Shown: positions 18,038 through 25,458 of the stretch, piece by piece
How the letters are laid out: every line of letters starts with the position of its first letter
How positions within the stretch are numbered: position 1 is the stretch's first letter
Assembly (NCBI RefSeq): GCF_014274685.1
Contig: NZ_CP060393.1
Location: 744,001 to 808,000, forward strand
DNA length: 64,000 nucleotides
Direction of reading: 5' to 3'
Origin: Edaphobacter sp. 4G125
GTDB lineage: Bacteria > Acidobacteriota > Terriglobia > Terriglobales > Acidobacteriaceae
Program-made: the position numbers and the translations under genes
Notes under the pieces: model-generated
Database searches by the model: none
Seen by the model: the letters and a program-made list of their open reading frames with translations, nothing else
What the model was told of the DNA's origin: nothing

Positions 18038-18415
18038 TCCGCAAATTTAGTCTTTGTTACGGATGGCGGTAAAGGGCTTTATCCATGTTCTAAGGGCTTA
18101 TTGGAGAGGGTGGGTCATGTCGCAGCGGACCGTAGGCTCTACCTTTGCCGCGCAAACTCTGCTTAGGATGACACGAGTTAGAGAGACAGGAATATGTCAC
18201 CCCTCCAGTGGATCGTTTGACCCCCCTGCATGCTCTCTTTTGGCATGGCTAAAGCCATGCGCTTAACGGAGCGGTTCGCGAGGATGCGCGAATGAACCCA
18301 CATCCATCCGGTTCGCCACATATTTTTATTGGCGTAGGTCATCTGCCCGATTGAGGACGTGAGCCGAATTGCGTAGAGTGGTCGGAACTCTTAAAAATTG
18401 TTTGAGGTGAGATCC
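18038..18415. repeat. 378-bp intergenic region with repeat-like elements
   Basis: I see no gene here. The stretch includes a CTGCTTAGGATGACA segment (about 18158-18172), similar in wording to the repeat near 22010, and the hairpin GCATGGC-TAAA-GCCATGC at 18243-18260, a form often met as an intergenic repeat in these bacteria. The last 12 bp carry a GAGGTGA ribosome-binding site for the 18416 gene. Confidence 0.45.
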
Positions 18416-20065
18416 ATGGAGTCAGGGAAGAAGGGCTGGTCGCGTCGTGATGTTCTGAAGAACACAGGTTTGATCTCGGCTGCGGGAGCGGTGGCTCCGG
18501 CTTGGAGTGTTGCACTGGCGGCTCCGGTAAAAGGCGCCTCTGCTGCTTCAGGAGCATCGATGGCAGGGCAGATCCTGACCAAGGACCAGGTTCCTTTCAC
18601 GGACGGCAATTTTCAGGACAACCTCTACACGCGGATTGGTGTGCGTCCGCTGATTAATTGTCGCGGAACCATCACGGCGATCAGCGGATCGACCTCGTTA
18701 CCCGAGGTGAAGCAGGCGATGTACAACGCCTCGCTGTATCACGTGAGGCTGGACGAGATGATGGAGGCGCTGGGCGCTGAGTTCGCAAAACTGAGCGGAG
18801 CGGAGTGGGGCGTTGCGACCACTGGAACAGCGGCCGCAACCTGTCTTGCGACCGTGGCCTGCATCGCAGGAACGGACGTCGAAAAATCACAGGCCCTTCC
18901 TTATATCAAGAAGAAGGACCAGGTCGTGATCCCGAAGACCTCGCGCAATCCCTATGACATTGGTGTACGCATGTGCGGGGTGGAGCTGGTGGAGTTTTCG
19001 TCTCCCGAGGAACTGCGCGAGAAGATCAGCGAACGCACGGCGATGATGTATATCCTTGCCAATCCAAAGTGGGACGACACTCCCATGAGCACGAAGAATC
19101 TAGCTGCCATCGCGAAGGAGCATGGGGTTCCGGTGTTTGTGGATGCCGCAGCGACGGAGCTGGATCTGCCGAATCCTCATATTGAGGCAGGCGCGGACCT
19201 GGTGGCGTACTCCGGTGGCAAGAACATGCGGGGGCCGCAGTCCTCAGGTCTGCTGATCGGGAAGAAGGACCTGTGCAAGGCAGCGTACTTCCAGGGAGCA
19301 CCACACCATAATTATGGTCGCGCGATGAAGATCAGCAAGGAAGAGGCGATGGGGCTGCTGGCCGCAGTTCGTGCATGGCGCAAGCGCGACCACGAGGCCG
19401 AGCAGAAGATGTGGATGGGCTGGGCGCAGTCGATCGCGGACCGTATGCAGGGGCTGCCTTCGGTGAAGGCGACAGCTTATCCTGCGACCCAGAAGGGCTC
19501 GATCGACCGCAGTCCGGGCGTACGGATCAGCTGGGATGCCAATGTCGTCGGCATTACCGGAACGGAGATGGCCAAGCTGTTGGATGAGGGGACCCCGCGC
19601 ATCGTTCTGGGAGGCACGGGCACCCGTCCGGACCACATGGAAAGCTCGGTGAACATCAACGTCTACATCATGACCCCGGCTGAGATAAAGATTGTTGCGG
19701 ACACGATTTATCAGCATCTGAAGAATCCACCGCGCTTTGAGAATCCGGTGGTTCCGAGTGGAGCACCTGCTTCAGTGGCGGGGACATGGGCAGTAACGAT
19801 CCACTACCTGCGGGGGACGGGTGAACAGCAGTTTGTGTTGAAGCAGGATGGCAACGCTGTAACGGGAGATCAGCACGGCGAGATCTACAACACGACGATG
19901 TCGGGAGCGGTCCATGCCAATGAGATCGCGTTAACCAGCGTATTGCCGGTGACCGGTTACCCGCTGACCTGCCACTTTACCGGAAAGGTAGACGGCAATC
20001 GGATGTCGGGCACAGTGACGCTGGCTGAATATGGCACGGCAGAGTGGGAGGCTGTGCGGGGGTAG
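18416..20065 (+). CDS. Tat-exported SelA-like PLP-dependent enzyme with C-terminal beta domain
   Basis: The 549-residue product starts at an ATG preceded by GAGGTGA. It has a Tat leader (SRRDVLKNTGLISAAGAVAPAW), then a fold-type I PLP domain of the SelA/DgaE-like aminotransferase group: GVRPLINCRGTITAISGS, GVATTGTAAATCLATVA, VFVDAAATELDLP and YSGGKNMRGPQSSG, with Lys269 as the likely PLP-binding lysine. Residues from about 450 form an extra beta-rich domain (GTWAVTIHYLRGTGEQQFVLKQ...). Relatives act as lyases or racemase-like enzymes on amino sugars or amino acids. The Tat leader implies export already folded with PLP. The substrate is unknown. Confidence 0.75.
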   Translation: MESGKKGWSRRDVLKNTGLISAAGAVAPAWSVALAAPVKGASAASGASMAGQILTKDQVPFTDGNFQDNLYTRIGVRPLINCRGTITAISGSTSLPEVKQAMYNASLYHVRLDEMMEALGAEFAKLSGAEWGVATTGTAAATCLATVACIAGTDVEKSQALPYIKKKDQVVIPKTSRNPYDIGVRMCGVELVEFSSPEELREKISERTAMMYILANPKWDDTPMSTKNLAAIAKEHGVPVFVDAAATELDLPNPHIEAGADLVAYSGGKNMRGPQSSGLLIGKKDLCKAAYFQGAPHHNYGRAMKISKEEAMGLLAAVRAWRKRDHEAEQKMWMGWAQSIADRMQGLPSVKATAYPATQKGSIDRSPGVRISWDANVVGITGTEMAKLLDEGTPRIVLGGTGTRPDHMESSVNINVYIMTPAEIKIVADTIYQHLKNPPRFENPVVPSGAPASVAGTWAVTIHYLRGTGEQQFVLKQDGNAVTGDQHGEIYNTTMSGAVHANEIALTSVLPVTGYPLTCHFTGKVDGNRMSGTVTLAEYGTAEWEAVRG

Positions 20066-20070
20066 GATTT

Positions 20071-20105
20071 GAGCGATAGCGATGGAACAGGATTCGTTAT
20101 CGCTC
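20071..20105. terminator. Hairpin between convergent genes
   Basis: GAGCGATAGCGA at 20071-20082 pairs with TCGTTATCGCTC at 20094-20105 (12 bp, one G-U) around an 11-nt loop. It lies just after the PLP-enzyme stop and covers the last codons of the convergent SRPBCC gene. There is no strong T-run, so terminator activity is only likely. Confidence 0.5.
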
Positions 20106-20582
20106 GAGAAACTTTGCAAGTTGCTTCAGACTTAGCTGTGCGCCGGCATCGTTGTCTTCTGGCCGAAGGCCGGGAGGAAGATTGGTGAAGCGCAACGTCA
20201 CGTTGGTTCCATCAGCGACTTCGTCAAAGTTTGCAATCATGGCCATCTCGCCGTGGAAGGACGGATCGTCGCTGACAAAGCGAATCGATTCGACGATTCG
20301 ATAAGGCGGGTCGAGTTCTACAAAGCGGACATCGACCCGATCTTCCTTCGCTGAGGTTTTTCCACGGAAGTTTTTCTCGTTTTCTGGGTAGAACAACGAC
20401 ATGGAGTAACCTCCTCCTATGTGCGCGTCGAAGGAGTAAATCTCTGCTCGCATCTGGGCAGGAGGAAGCCATGCCAACAGCGCGTCGCGATCGAGGAAGG
20501 CTGCATAGGCTTGCTGGCGATCGGCATGGATGAGTCTTGATGTCGAGGTTGTCGCCGGTTCTTTATTTGTCACGATTTGCAT
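20097..20582 (-). CDS. SRPBCC/AHSA1 domain protein
   Basis: The 161-residue product has the START/Bet v1-like helix-grip pattern of the AHSA1 family: TSRLIHADRQQAYAAFLDRDALLAWLPP, GGGYSMSLFYPENE, VDVRFVELDPPYRIVESIRF, and a C-terminal helix LSLKQLAKFLER. These small cytosolic proteins bind hydrophobic ligands and their individual roles are rarely known. The start at 20582 directly precedes the domain. It is convergent with the PLP enzyme. Confidence 0.82.
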   Translation of the reverse strand: MQIVTNKEPATTSTSRLIHADRQQAYAAFLDRDALLAWLPPAQMRAEIYSFDAHIGGGYSMSLFYPENEKNFRGKTSAKEDRVDVRFVELDPPYRIVESIRFVSDDPSFHGEMAMIANFDEVADGTNVTLRFTNLPPGLRPEDNDAGAQLSLKQLAKFLER

Positions 20583-20734
20583 CTCCTACTCGGAAAGATA
20601 ACCAGCATAAAGGATTCACAATGCATGCTTCGGGAGCTTTTTCGGATTGCGTGGTGTCTATCTATAGATGCAGCTGTGGGCGTTCGCGTGGAGCGTGTGC
20701 AGTGGTGTAATCTGCCCCTAGTAAGGCGGTTTTT

Positions 20735-21901
20735 ATGGTTCCAGGCTGGCTCCTGAAAAAAAATAGAACGCAACGGATGTTGTTCAGCTTTGTTGTGGGC
20801 GGGGCTATCCTGAGCGGAGCCATCGGCCATGCCCAGGACACGAAGACAACCCTGGTTGAGCCTCCGGCGCCGTTGCTACCGCAGCAGATCGGTGACTGGG
20901 TCCGTCAAGAGAAGCCAGCAGACACGACGTTGCAGCCTGAGAATGACCAGAAGCTCGATACGGTTCTTACAGAAGACGGTCTGAAGCGAAGTGAGCAGGC
21001 AATCTACCGAGAGAAAAACGGGCCTGCAATCACGGTGACGGCGAGACAGTTCGTCGATGCGACTGGGGCACATGCTGCATATAGCTACTTTGAGCGTCCG
21101 GCTCCGGTTTATCGGGGCGCGGGACTTGGAGATGAAACGAGTCTGAGTGGCGACCACTACCTCTTCCGTAGCGGAGCGAGTGTGGTGGAGGCGACCGGTG
21201 GACGAGGCGAGAAGGTTGAAGCTCTGCTGAATCGGGTCCAGGTGGGGTTGCCGAAGGTGAGCGGACCGAAGGGAGTTGCTCCACTGCTTCCAACGTTGCT
21301 GCCTGAGAAGGGGCTGGAACGGGATTCGGTGAAGTATGCCCTGGGGCCGGTGAGTTACGAGGCGATGGGTGGTGTGTTGCCTGGACAGATCCTCGGGTTC
21401 GATAAGGCTGCCGAGGCAGTGACGGCGCGATATGCCGGTAAAGGGAAGCTGACGCTGCTGTTCTATCCCACGCCCGAGATTGCAGGAGCGAAGCTGCGGG
21501 CGATCCAGGCAGAGATTGAAAAGCAGGGCAAGACCGCGGGGACAGTGGTGATGCGTCGTTCAGGCACGTTTGTCTTTTTGACGACGGGTAACTGGTCGTT
21601 GGCGGAGGCAAAGTCGCTGGTTGGAGGGATTCATCCTCGCATGGAGGTGACGTGGAACAAACCGATACCTCCGGAGTTCCACACCGAGGTGCAGAAGACT
21701 TACAGCCTGCTGGCCAGCATCGCGATCTTCTGTGGCTTTGGCGCACTGGCTGCCGTTGTGCTTGGTCTGTCGCTTGGGGCGGGACGCGCGGCGATTCGGG
21801 TACTGCAAGGCAAACCTGCGGCGACGGAACCGGAGTTTCTTCGCATTGATCTGAGCGGAAGTCCGGCCCCGATCCAGAGAGACAGTGGGCGAAGCAGTTA
21901 G
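20735..21901 (+). CDS. Exported conserved protein, DUF6599-like
   Basis: The 388-residue product has a signal peptide (FSFVVGGAILSGAIGHAQ), a soluble region with PLLPQQIGDWVRQEKP, TARQFVDATGAHAAYSYF, GDHYLFRSGASVVE and LLFYPTPEIAGAKLRAIQ, and a late membrane segment (about 325-350: YSLLASIAIFCGFGALAAVVLGL) with a short C-terminal tail. The pattern fits the acidobacterial DUF6599 group, whose function is unknown. The Sec leader and C-terminal anchor place the main part in the periplasm. Confidence 0.6.
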   Translation: MVPGWLLKKNRTQRMLFSFVVGGAILSGAIGHAQDTKTTLVEPPAPLLPQQIGDWVRQEKPADTTLQPENDQKLDTVLTEDGLKRSEQAIYREKNGPAITVTARQFVDATGAHAAYSYFERPAPVYRGAGLGDETSLSGDHYLFRSGASVVEATGGRGEKVEALLNRVQVGLPKVSGPKGVAPLLPTLLPEKGLERDSVKYALGPVSYEAMGGVLPGQILGFDKAAEAVTARYAGKGKLTLLFYPTPEIAGAKLRAIQAEIEKQGKTAGTVVMRRSGTFVFLTTGNWSLAEAKSLVGGIHPRMEVTWNKPIPPEFHTEVQKTYSLLASIAIFCGFGALAAVVLGLSLGAGRAAIRVLQGKPAATEPEFLRIDLSGSPAPIQRDSGRSS

Positions 21902-21904
21902 GCG

Positions 21905-22025
21905 AATGCGGGGATTTCTCCACTCCGCTGCTGCGCAGCTTCGGTCGAAATGACACTTTTTTGGGAGGTAGCGCGGGTCCTTCGACTGCATCATTGCTGC
22001 GCAATGACTTCGCTCAGGATGACAT
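21905..22025 (+). repeat. Dispersed intergenic repeat, copy B
   Basis: GGGGATTTCTCC at 21911 followed by CTTCGGTCGAAATGACA matches the copy at 17385-17433 in wording and order. Next to it, CCTTCGACTGCATCATTGCTGCGCAATGACTTCGCTCAGGATGAC is a second common-looking repeat word (21980-22023). It overlaps the last codons of dinB. Confidence 0.6.
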
Positions 22026-23114
22026 ATCTGGGTGGGGACAGAAGAGGGGATGCGAAGAGGTGTCCTCGGCCTCTTGAAAGTTGTGAAGACCAACGCCGAC
22101 CAGGCGATAGAGCTGGTTGGCCGCGTCTACGCGTTCTCTGAGAGCCAGGGCGATCTCGACCAGTTCCTCGCAGGAAGATGGAGGGGCAGTTGCGGTATGG
22201 CTTCGAGTGAGGATGCTGAAGTCCTTTGTCTTCAGTTTGAGTACGACAGTACGCGCGATGCGCGTTTCTTTGCGTGAAGCGGTCCAAACTTTTTCGGCGA
22301 GTCGGCGAATCATCGGTTCTGTTTCTTCAAGAGGAAGATCGCGTTTGAAAGTGTCTTCGGCAGAGATCGATTTGGTGGGTCTGTCGGGAACGACAGGGTT
22401 GCGGTCGATACCGCGGGCCAGTTCGTAGAGACGTATTCCATAACGACCGAAGTTCGCTTCGAGGATGGCGAGGTCCAGGTTGCGTAGGTCGCCAACGGTC
22501 TTGATGCCGATCGTCTCCATACGTTTTTCCGTCACTTTGCCTACACCGGGGATTCGGTAGACAGGCAGGGGTGTAAGGAAGCTCTCGACCTCATTGGGTT
22601 GAATCACGAAGAGGCCGTCCGGCTTCTTCCAGTCGGAGGCGATTTTTGCCAGGAATTTATTGGGCGCCACACCTGCCGAGGCGGTCAGGTTTAGTTCTTC
22701 GCGAATCTGCTGGCGGATGGTTTTGGCCACGCGGGTCGCCGTGGGCAGATCGGTCTTGTTGGAGGTGACGTCGAGGTAAGCCTCGTCGAGGCTGAGAGGT
22801 TCGATGAGATCAGTGTGGCGTTTAAAAATCTCGCGTACACCTTGTGAGACAGCGCGGTAGCGGGAGAAGTCGGGCGGCACAAAGATAGCGCGAGGACAGA
22901 GCCGCTCCGCATGAACAGCAGCCATAGCGGAACGCACGCCAAATTTTCTTGCTTCGTATGAGGCCGCGCAGACGACGGAGCGATTGCCTTTCCATGCCAC
23001 GATGACCGGCCTGCCACGCAGAGCAGGATCGTCGCGCTGTTCGACAGAGGCGTAGAAGGCGTCCATGTCGATGTGAACGATCTTTCGAGATGGTTCCTGT
23101 GCGATCAAGAACAC
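22014..23114 (-). CDS. dinB: DNA polymerase IV (Y-family)
   Basis: DinB carries out error-prone translesion synthesis. The 366-residue product has the palm motifs HIDMDAFYASVEQRDDP and SLDEAYLDVT with the catalytic acidic residues, the CAASYEARKFGVRSAM fingers segment, ASDWKKPDGLFVI, the RIPGVGKVTEKRMETIGI helix-hairpin-helix, and a little-finger domain. The start is a GTG at 23114, before FLIAQEPSRKIVHIDMD. Its C-terminus runs into a dispersed repeat, which may have set its current end. It is divergent from a nuclease-like gene, with 57 bp between. Confidence 0.93.
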   Translation of the reverse strand: MFLIAQEPSRKIVHIDMDAFYASVEQRDDPALRGRPVIVAWKGNRSVVCAASYEARKFGVRSAMAAVHAERLCPRAIFVPPDFSRYRAVSQGVREIFKRHTDLIEPLSLDEAYLDVTSNKTDLPTATRVAKTIRQQIREELNLTASAGVAPNKFLAKIASDWKKPDGLFVIQPNEVESFLTPLPVYRIPGVGKVTEKRMETIGIKTVGDLRNLDLAILEANFGRYGIRLYELARGIDRNPVVPDRPTKSISAEDTFKRDLPLEETEPMIRRLAEKVWTASRKETRIARTVVLKLKTKDFSILTRSHTATAPPSSCEELVEIALALRERVDAANQLYRLVGVGLHNFQEAEDTSSHPLFCPHPDMSS

Positions 23115-23152
23115 CTGTCGAGAAGGCGCGGTTGAAGATTCGCCTTTTATTC

Positions 23153-23165
23153 CCCTATTATAGGG
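23153..23165. promoter_or_regulatory. CCCTATTATAGGG palindrome between dinB and nuclease-like gene
   Basis: A perfect 13-bp palindrome with a central T sits in the 57-bp divergent gap, 6 bp before the putative start at 23172. It could be an operator shared by the two genes, or an extended -10-like element by chance. No family can be assigned. Confidence 0.35.
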
Positions 23166-23171
23166 ATCACT

Positions 23172-24047
23172 TTGAGGGGCGAACCATCAAATTTCGATGT
23201 TCCATGTTTCGAGGTCCCGGGCGGTCTTGGTCTTCGTACAGAGCTGAGCCTGCGGGCGCTGGAGTTTGCGAAGACTCGGAAACTTCTGCACGAACGGACC
23301 GATGGCGAAGTTCCGGGAGTTCTCTTTGGAGTGGATGACGAGGGTAGACATGGGAACTTTCATCCTCTTGCCTACGAGCAGATTCGAAGAACTTCAGAGT
23401 GGTCGAAGCGTTTCTGCAAGGTGCATACGGCCTTCAAACGGTTCCGGGCGAGAGTGAACTGGGAGTGGAAGGAGTTGGATTGCGCCCACAGCTCTGATGC
23501 GTTGTTGATGAGCATCTTCTGCCATCCTCAGGTTCTGACATCGGTGCGAGTACAGAGGTTGCTGGGGATTGAGGCTGAGGCTGTTCCAGAGTTCGGGTTC
23601 AAACCGAGAACTCCTTTATGCAATGGGAAGTACGACCATACCGAGATCGATATGAGGCTTGGAGAACTTCTGGTGGAAGCCAAGCTGACAGAATCGAATT
23701 TTCAAACCGCCAAATCTGACCTGGTTTTTCGCTATCGAGATCTGGAGAGAGTCTTTCTGCAGGACGAGCTTCCTTTACGAAACGGAATGTATCTTCACTA
23801 TCAACTCATTCGTGGCGTTCTGGCCGCGTATGCGGGAGGCGGCTCATTCTGCGTGTTCTGCGACGCGCGGCGGCGCGACTTGATAGAGGCGTGGTATGCG
23901 GTGATTCGGGCTGTTCGTCTCTTCGATCTTCGCTGTTGTCTCAAATTGCTTACGTGGCAGGAGCTTGCGGCGGAGCTGCCGATGGAACTTCAGGAATTTC
24001 TTGGCATGAAATACGGAATCTTTGCGGTGGACTGCTTCTCCCGATAA
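23172..24047 (+). CDS. PD-(D/E)XK nuclease-like protein, PGN_0703-like
   Basis: The 291-residue product contains a likely PD-(D/E)XK active site: TEIDMRLGELLVEAKLTE, with Asp160 on one strand and Glu169-x-Lys171 on the next. The surrounding LFGVDDEGRHGNFHPLAYEQI and RYRDLERVFLQDELP stretches match my memory of the PGN_0703 putative restriction endonuclease family. No methyltransferase is adjacent, so it is not a standard restriction pair. The start is a TTG at 23172 and is weakly supported. The alternative ATG nearby is in another frame. Its place opposite dinB suggests a DNA-repair or defence link, which is inference. Confidence 0.5.
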   Translation: MRGEPSNFDVPCFEVPGGLGLRTELSLRALEFAKTRKLLHERTDGEVPGVLFGVDDEGRHGNFHPLAYEQIRRTSEWSKRFCKVHTAFKRFRARVNWEWKELDCAHSSDALLMSIFCHPQVLTSVRVQRLLGIEAEAVPEFGFKPRTPLCNGKYDHTEIDMRLGELLVEAKLTESNFQTAKSDLVFRYRDLERVFLQDELPLRNGMYLHYQLIRGVLAAYAGGGSFCVFCDARRRDLIEAWYAVIRAVRLFDLRCCLKLLTWQELAAELPMELQEFLGMKYGIFAVDCFSR

Positions 24048-24053
24048 TGCTCT

Positions 24054-24383
24054 TTAGAATTTATGGAACATGAAGAAGGCCCCGCCAACCAGACAGCAGA
24101 AGGCGACGGCGTGGTTCCAATGCAGCTTGTCTCCAAAGTAAAACGTGGAGAAGACACCGAAGACCGAGAGGGTGATGACTTCCTGGATCACCTTGAGCTG
24201 GTCTGGCGTGAAAGTACGCGCCCCGATGCGGTTTGCGGGAACCTGAAGGCAGTACTCAAAGAACGCAATCGACCAGCTGACGACGATGACCTTCCACAAT
24301 GGGACCTCGCGAAATTTGAGGTGGCCGTACCAGGCGAAGGTCATAAAGATATTTGAGCCAATCAGCAGAAGAATGGTCCACAT
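24054..24383 (-). CDS. DMT-family (DUF486) small membrane protein
   Basis: The 109-residue product has four membrane segments (WTILLLIGSNIFMTFAWYGHL, WKVIVVSWSIAFFEYCLQV, VITLSVFGVFSTFYF, WNHAVAFCCLVGGAFFMF) and the FEYCLQVPANRIG motif of the DUF486 branch of the drug/metabolite transporter superfamily. The correct start is the ATG at 24383. A longer frame to 24758 only runs through the antisense of yggS. The transported compound is unknown. Confidence 0.85.
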   Translation of the reverse strand: MWTILLLIGSNIFMTFAWYGHLKFREVPLWKVIVVSWSIAFFEYCLQVPANRIGARTFTPDQLKVIQEVITLSVFGVFSTFYFGDKLHWNHAVAFCCLVGGAFFMFHKF

Positions 24384-24439
24384 GCGGGGTCGGGTCTCCG
24401 TGAAAAAGGGTGGTTGCAGCAAGTAAGATGCTGGTAGAG

Positions 24440-25138
24440 ATGAGTATCGCGGAAAATATCGTACGTTTGAAGGATGAGATTGCCGTTGCATGCCGTCGTG
24501 CCGGTCGCAACGAGAATGAAGTTGCACTGATGGCGGTGAGCAAGGTTCATCCGGCAGAGGCCATTTTGGAGGCTTACGAAGCGGGGCAGAGGCTCTTTGG
24601 CGAGAATCGCGTGCAGGAGTATGAGCAAAAATCGACCGTACTTGCAGGGCTGAAAGATGCTTCGTTCCATCTGATCGGGCCGCTGCAATCGAACAAGACG
24701 AACAAGGCCGCCGAGCTTTTCGATGCGATTGACGCGGTGGACTCTCTTCGGATTGCACAGCGGCTCGACGCTGCTGCAGAGGCTCGGAGTAAACAGTTGC
24801 CGATCCTGATCGAGGTCAAGCTGAGCCACGAGGAAAGCAAACACGGTATCGCTCCTGAAGAGCTACCTTTGTTGCTGGATGCCGCCCGCGATCTTCGTTC
24901 AGTTGAAGTGGTTGGATTGATGACGGTACCGCCGTGGTCTGAAGATGCCGAGACGGCGCGGCCGTATTTCCGCGAGCTGAGGCGACTGCGCGATGAGGCG
25001 GTGAAGACCCATTCGAAGCTGACGCAGCTTTCGATGGGGATGTCGAACGATTTCCCTGTCGCCATCGAGGAAGGCAGCACCTGTGTTCGGGTTGGTACGG
25101 CCATCTTCGGAAAACGGGTCTATCCTGCTGTTCCGTGA
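24440..25138 (+). CDS. yggS: YggS/PLPBP pyridoxal-phosphate homeostasis protein
   Basis: This cytosolic PLP carrier keeps free PLP low and affects amino-acid metabolism. The 232-residue product aligns with E. coli YggS from MSIAENIVRLKDEI, with ALMAVSKVHP (PLP lysine), FGENRVQEY, FHLIGPLQSNKTNKA, VKLSHEESKHGI, VGLMTVPPW, and the phosphate-binding LSMGMSNDFPVAIEEGSTCVRVGTAIFG end. I chose the ATG at 24440 from this alignment. In-frame ATG 24428 and GTG 24410 are upstream alternatives. The stop overlaps the yggU start. Confidence 0.92.
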   Translation: MSIAENIVRLKDEIAVACRRAGRNENEVALMAVSKVHPAEAILEAYEAGQRLFGENRVQEYEQKSTVLAGLKDASFHLIGPLQSNKTNKAAELFDAIDAVDSLRIAQRLDAAAEARSKQLPILIEVKLSHEESKHGIAPEELPLLLDAARDLRSVEVVGLMTVPPWSEDAETARPYFRELRRLRDEAVKTHSKLTQLSMGMSNDFPVAIEEGSTCVRVGTAIFGKRVYPAVP

Positions 25139-25458
25139 CTTTTGCCATGAATTCTGAGGGCCAGTTCGCTAACGATGTGCCAGATGGTTGCACTCTCCGG
25201 GTGCGGATTCACCCAAGCGCAAAAAAGAATGCGGTGACGGGAATCCACGATGGAGCTTTGAAGATTGCCTTGACAGCTCCACCCGTGGACGGACGCGCGA
25301 ATGAGGCTCTGATTGCTTTTGTGGCAGAGCGACTGGGGCTTCCGCGGGCCCGGGTTGCGCTGGTTTCGGGGGCTTCGAACCGAAGCAAGCTTTTACGCAT
25401 TACAGGAAGAAGCGCGGCAGAGGTCGGGGCGGCGCTTCTTCCCAGCGTTGATTGCTAA
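25135..25458 (+). CDS. yggU: DUF167/YggU family protein
   Basis: The 107-residue product matches the small DUF167 fold: CTLRVRIHPSAKKNAVTGI, LKIALTAPPVDGRANEALIAFVAERLGLPRARVALVSGASNRSK. No function is established. The GTG at 25135 overlaps the yggS stop (GTGA). An ATG at 25147 would drop four residues. The pairing with yggS is common in bacteria. Its stop codon abuts the stop of the convergent GH28 gene with no base between. Confidence 0.88.
   Translation: MTFAMNSEGQFANDVPDGCTLRVRIHPSAKKNAVTGIHDGALKIALTAPPVDGRANEALIAFVAERLGLPRARVALVSGASNRSKLLRITGRSAAEVGAALLPSVDC

Noticed and set aside
23100-23118. GAACACCTGTCG near the dinB start, resembling a GAAC-N4-GTTC SOS box
   Set aside because: The second half-site has two mismatches in four bases, and the word overlaps the dinB coding start. 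Not strong enough to call a LexA site.
24384-24758. N-terminal extension of the minus-strand DMT protein
   Set aside because: It lies antisense to yggS, which has clear family motifs in its own frame. The hydrophobic DMT protein is complete from 24383.
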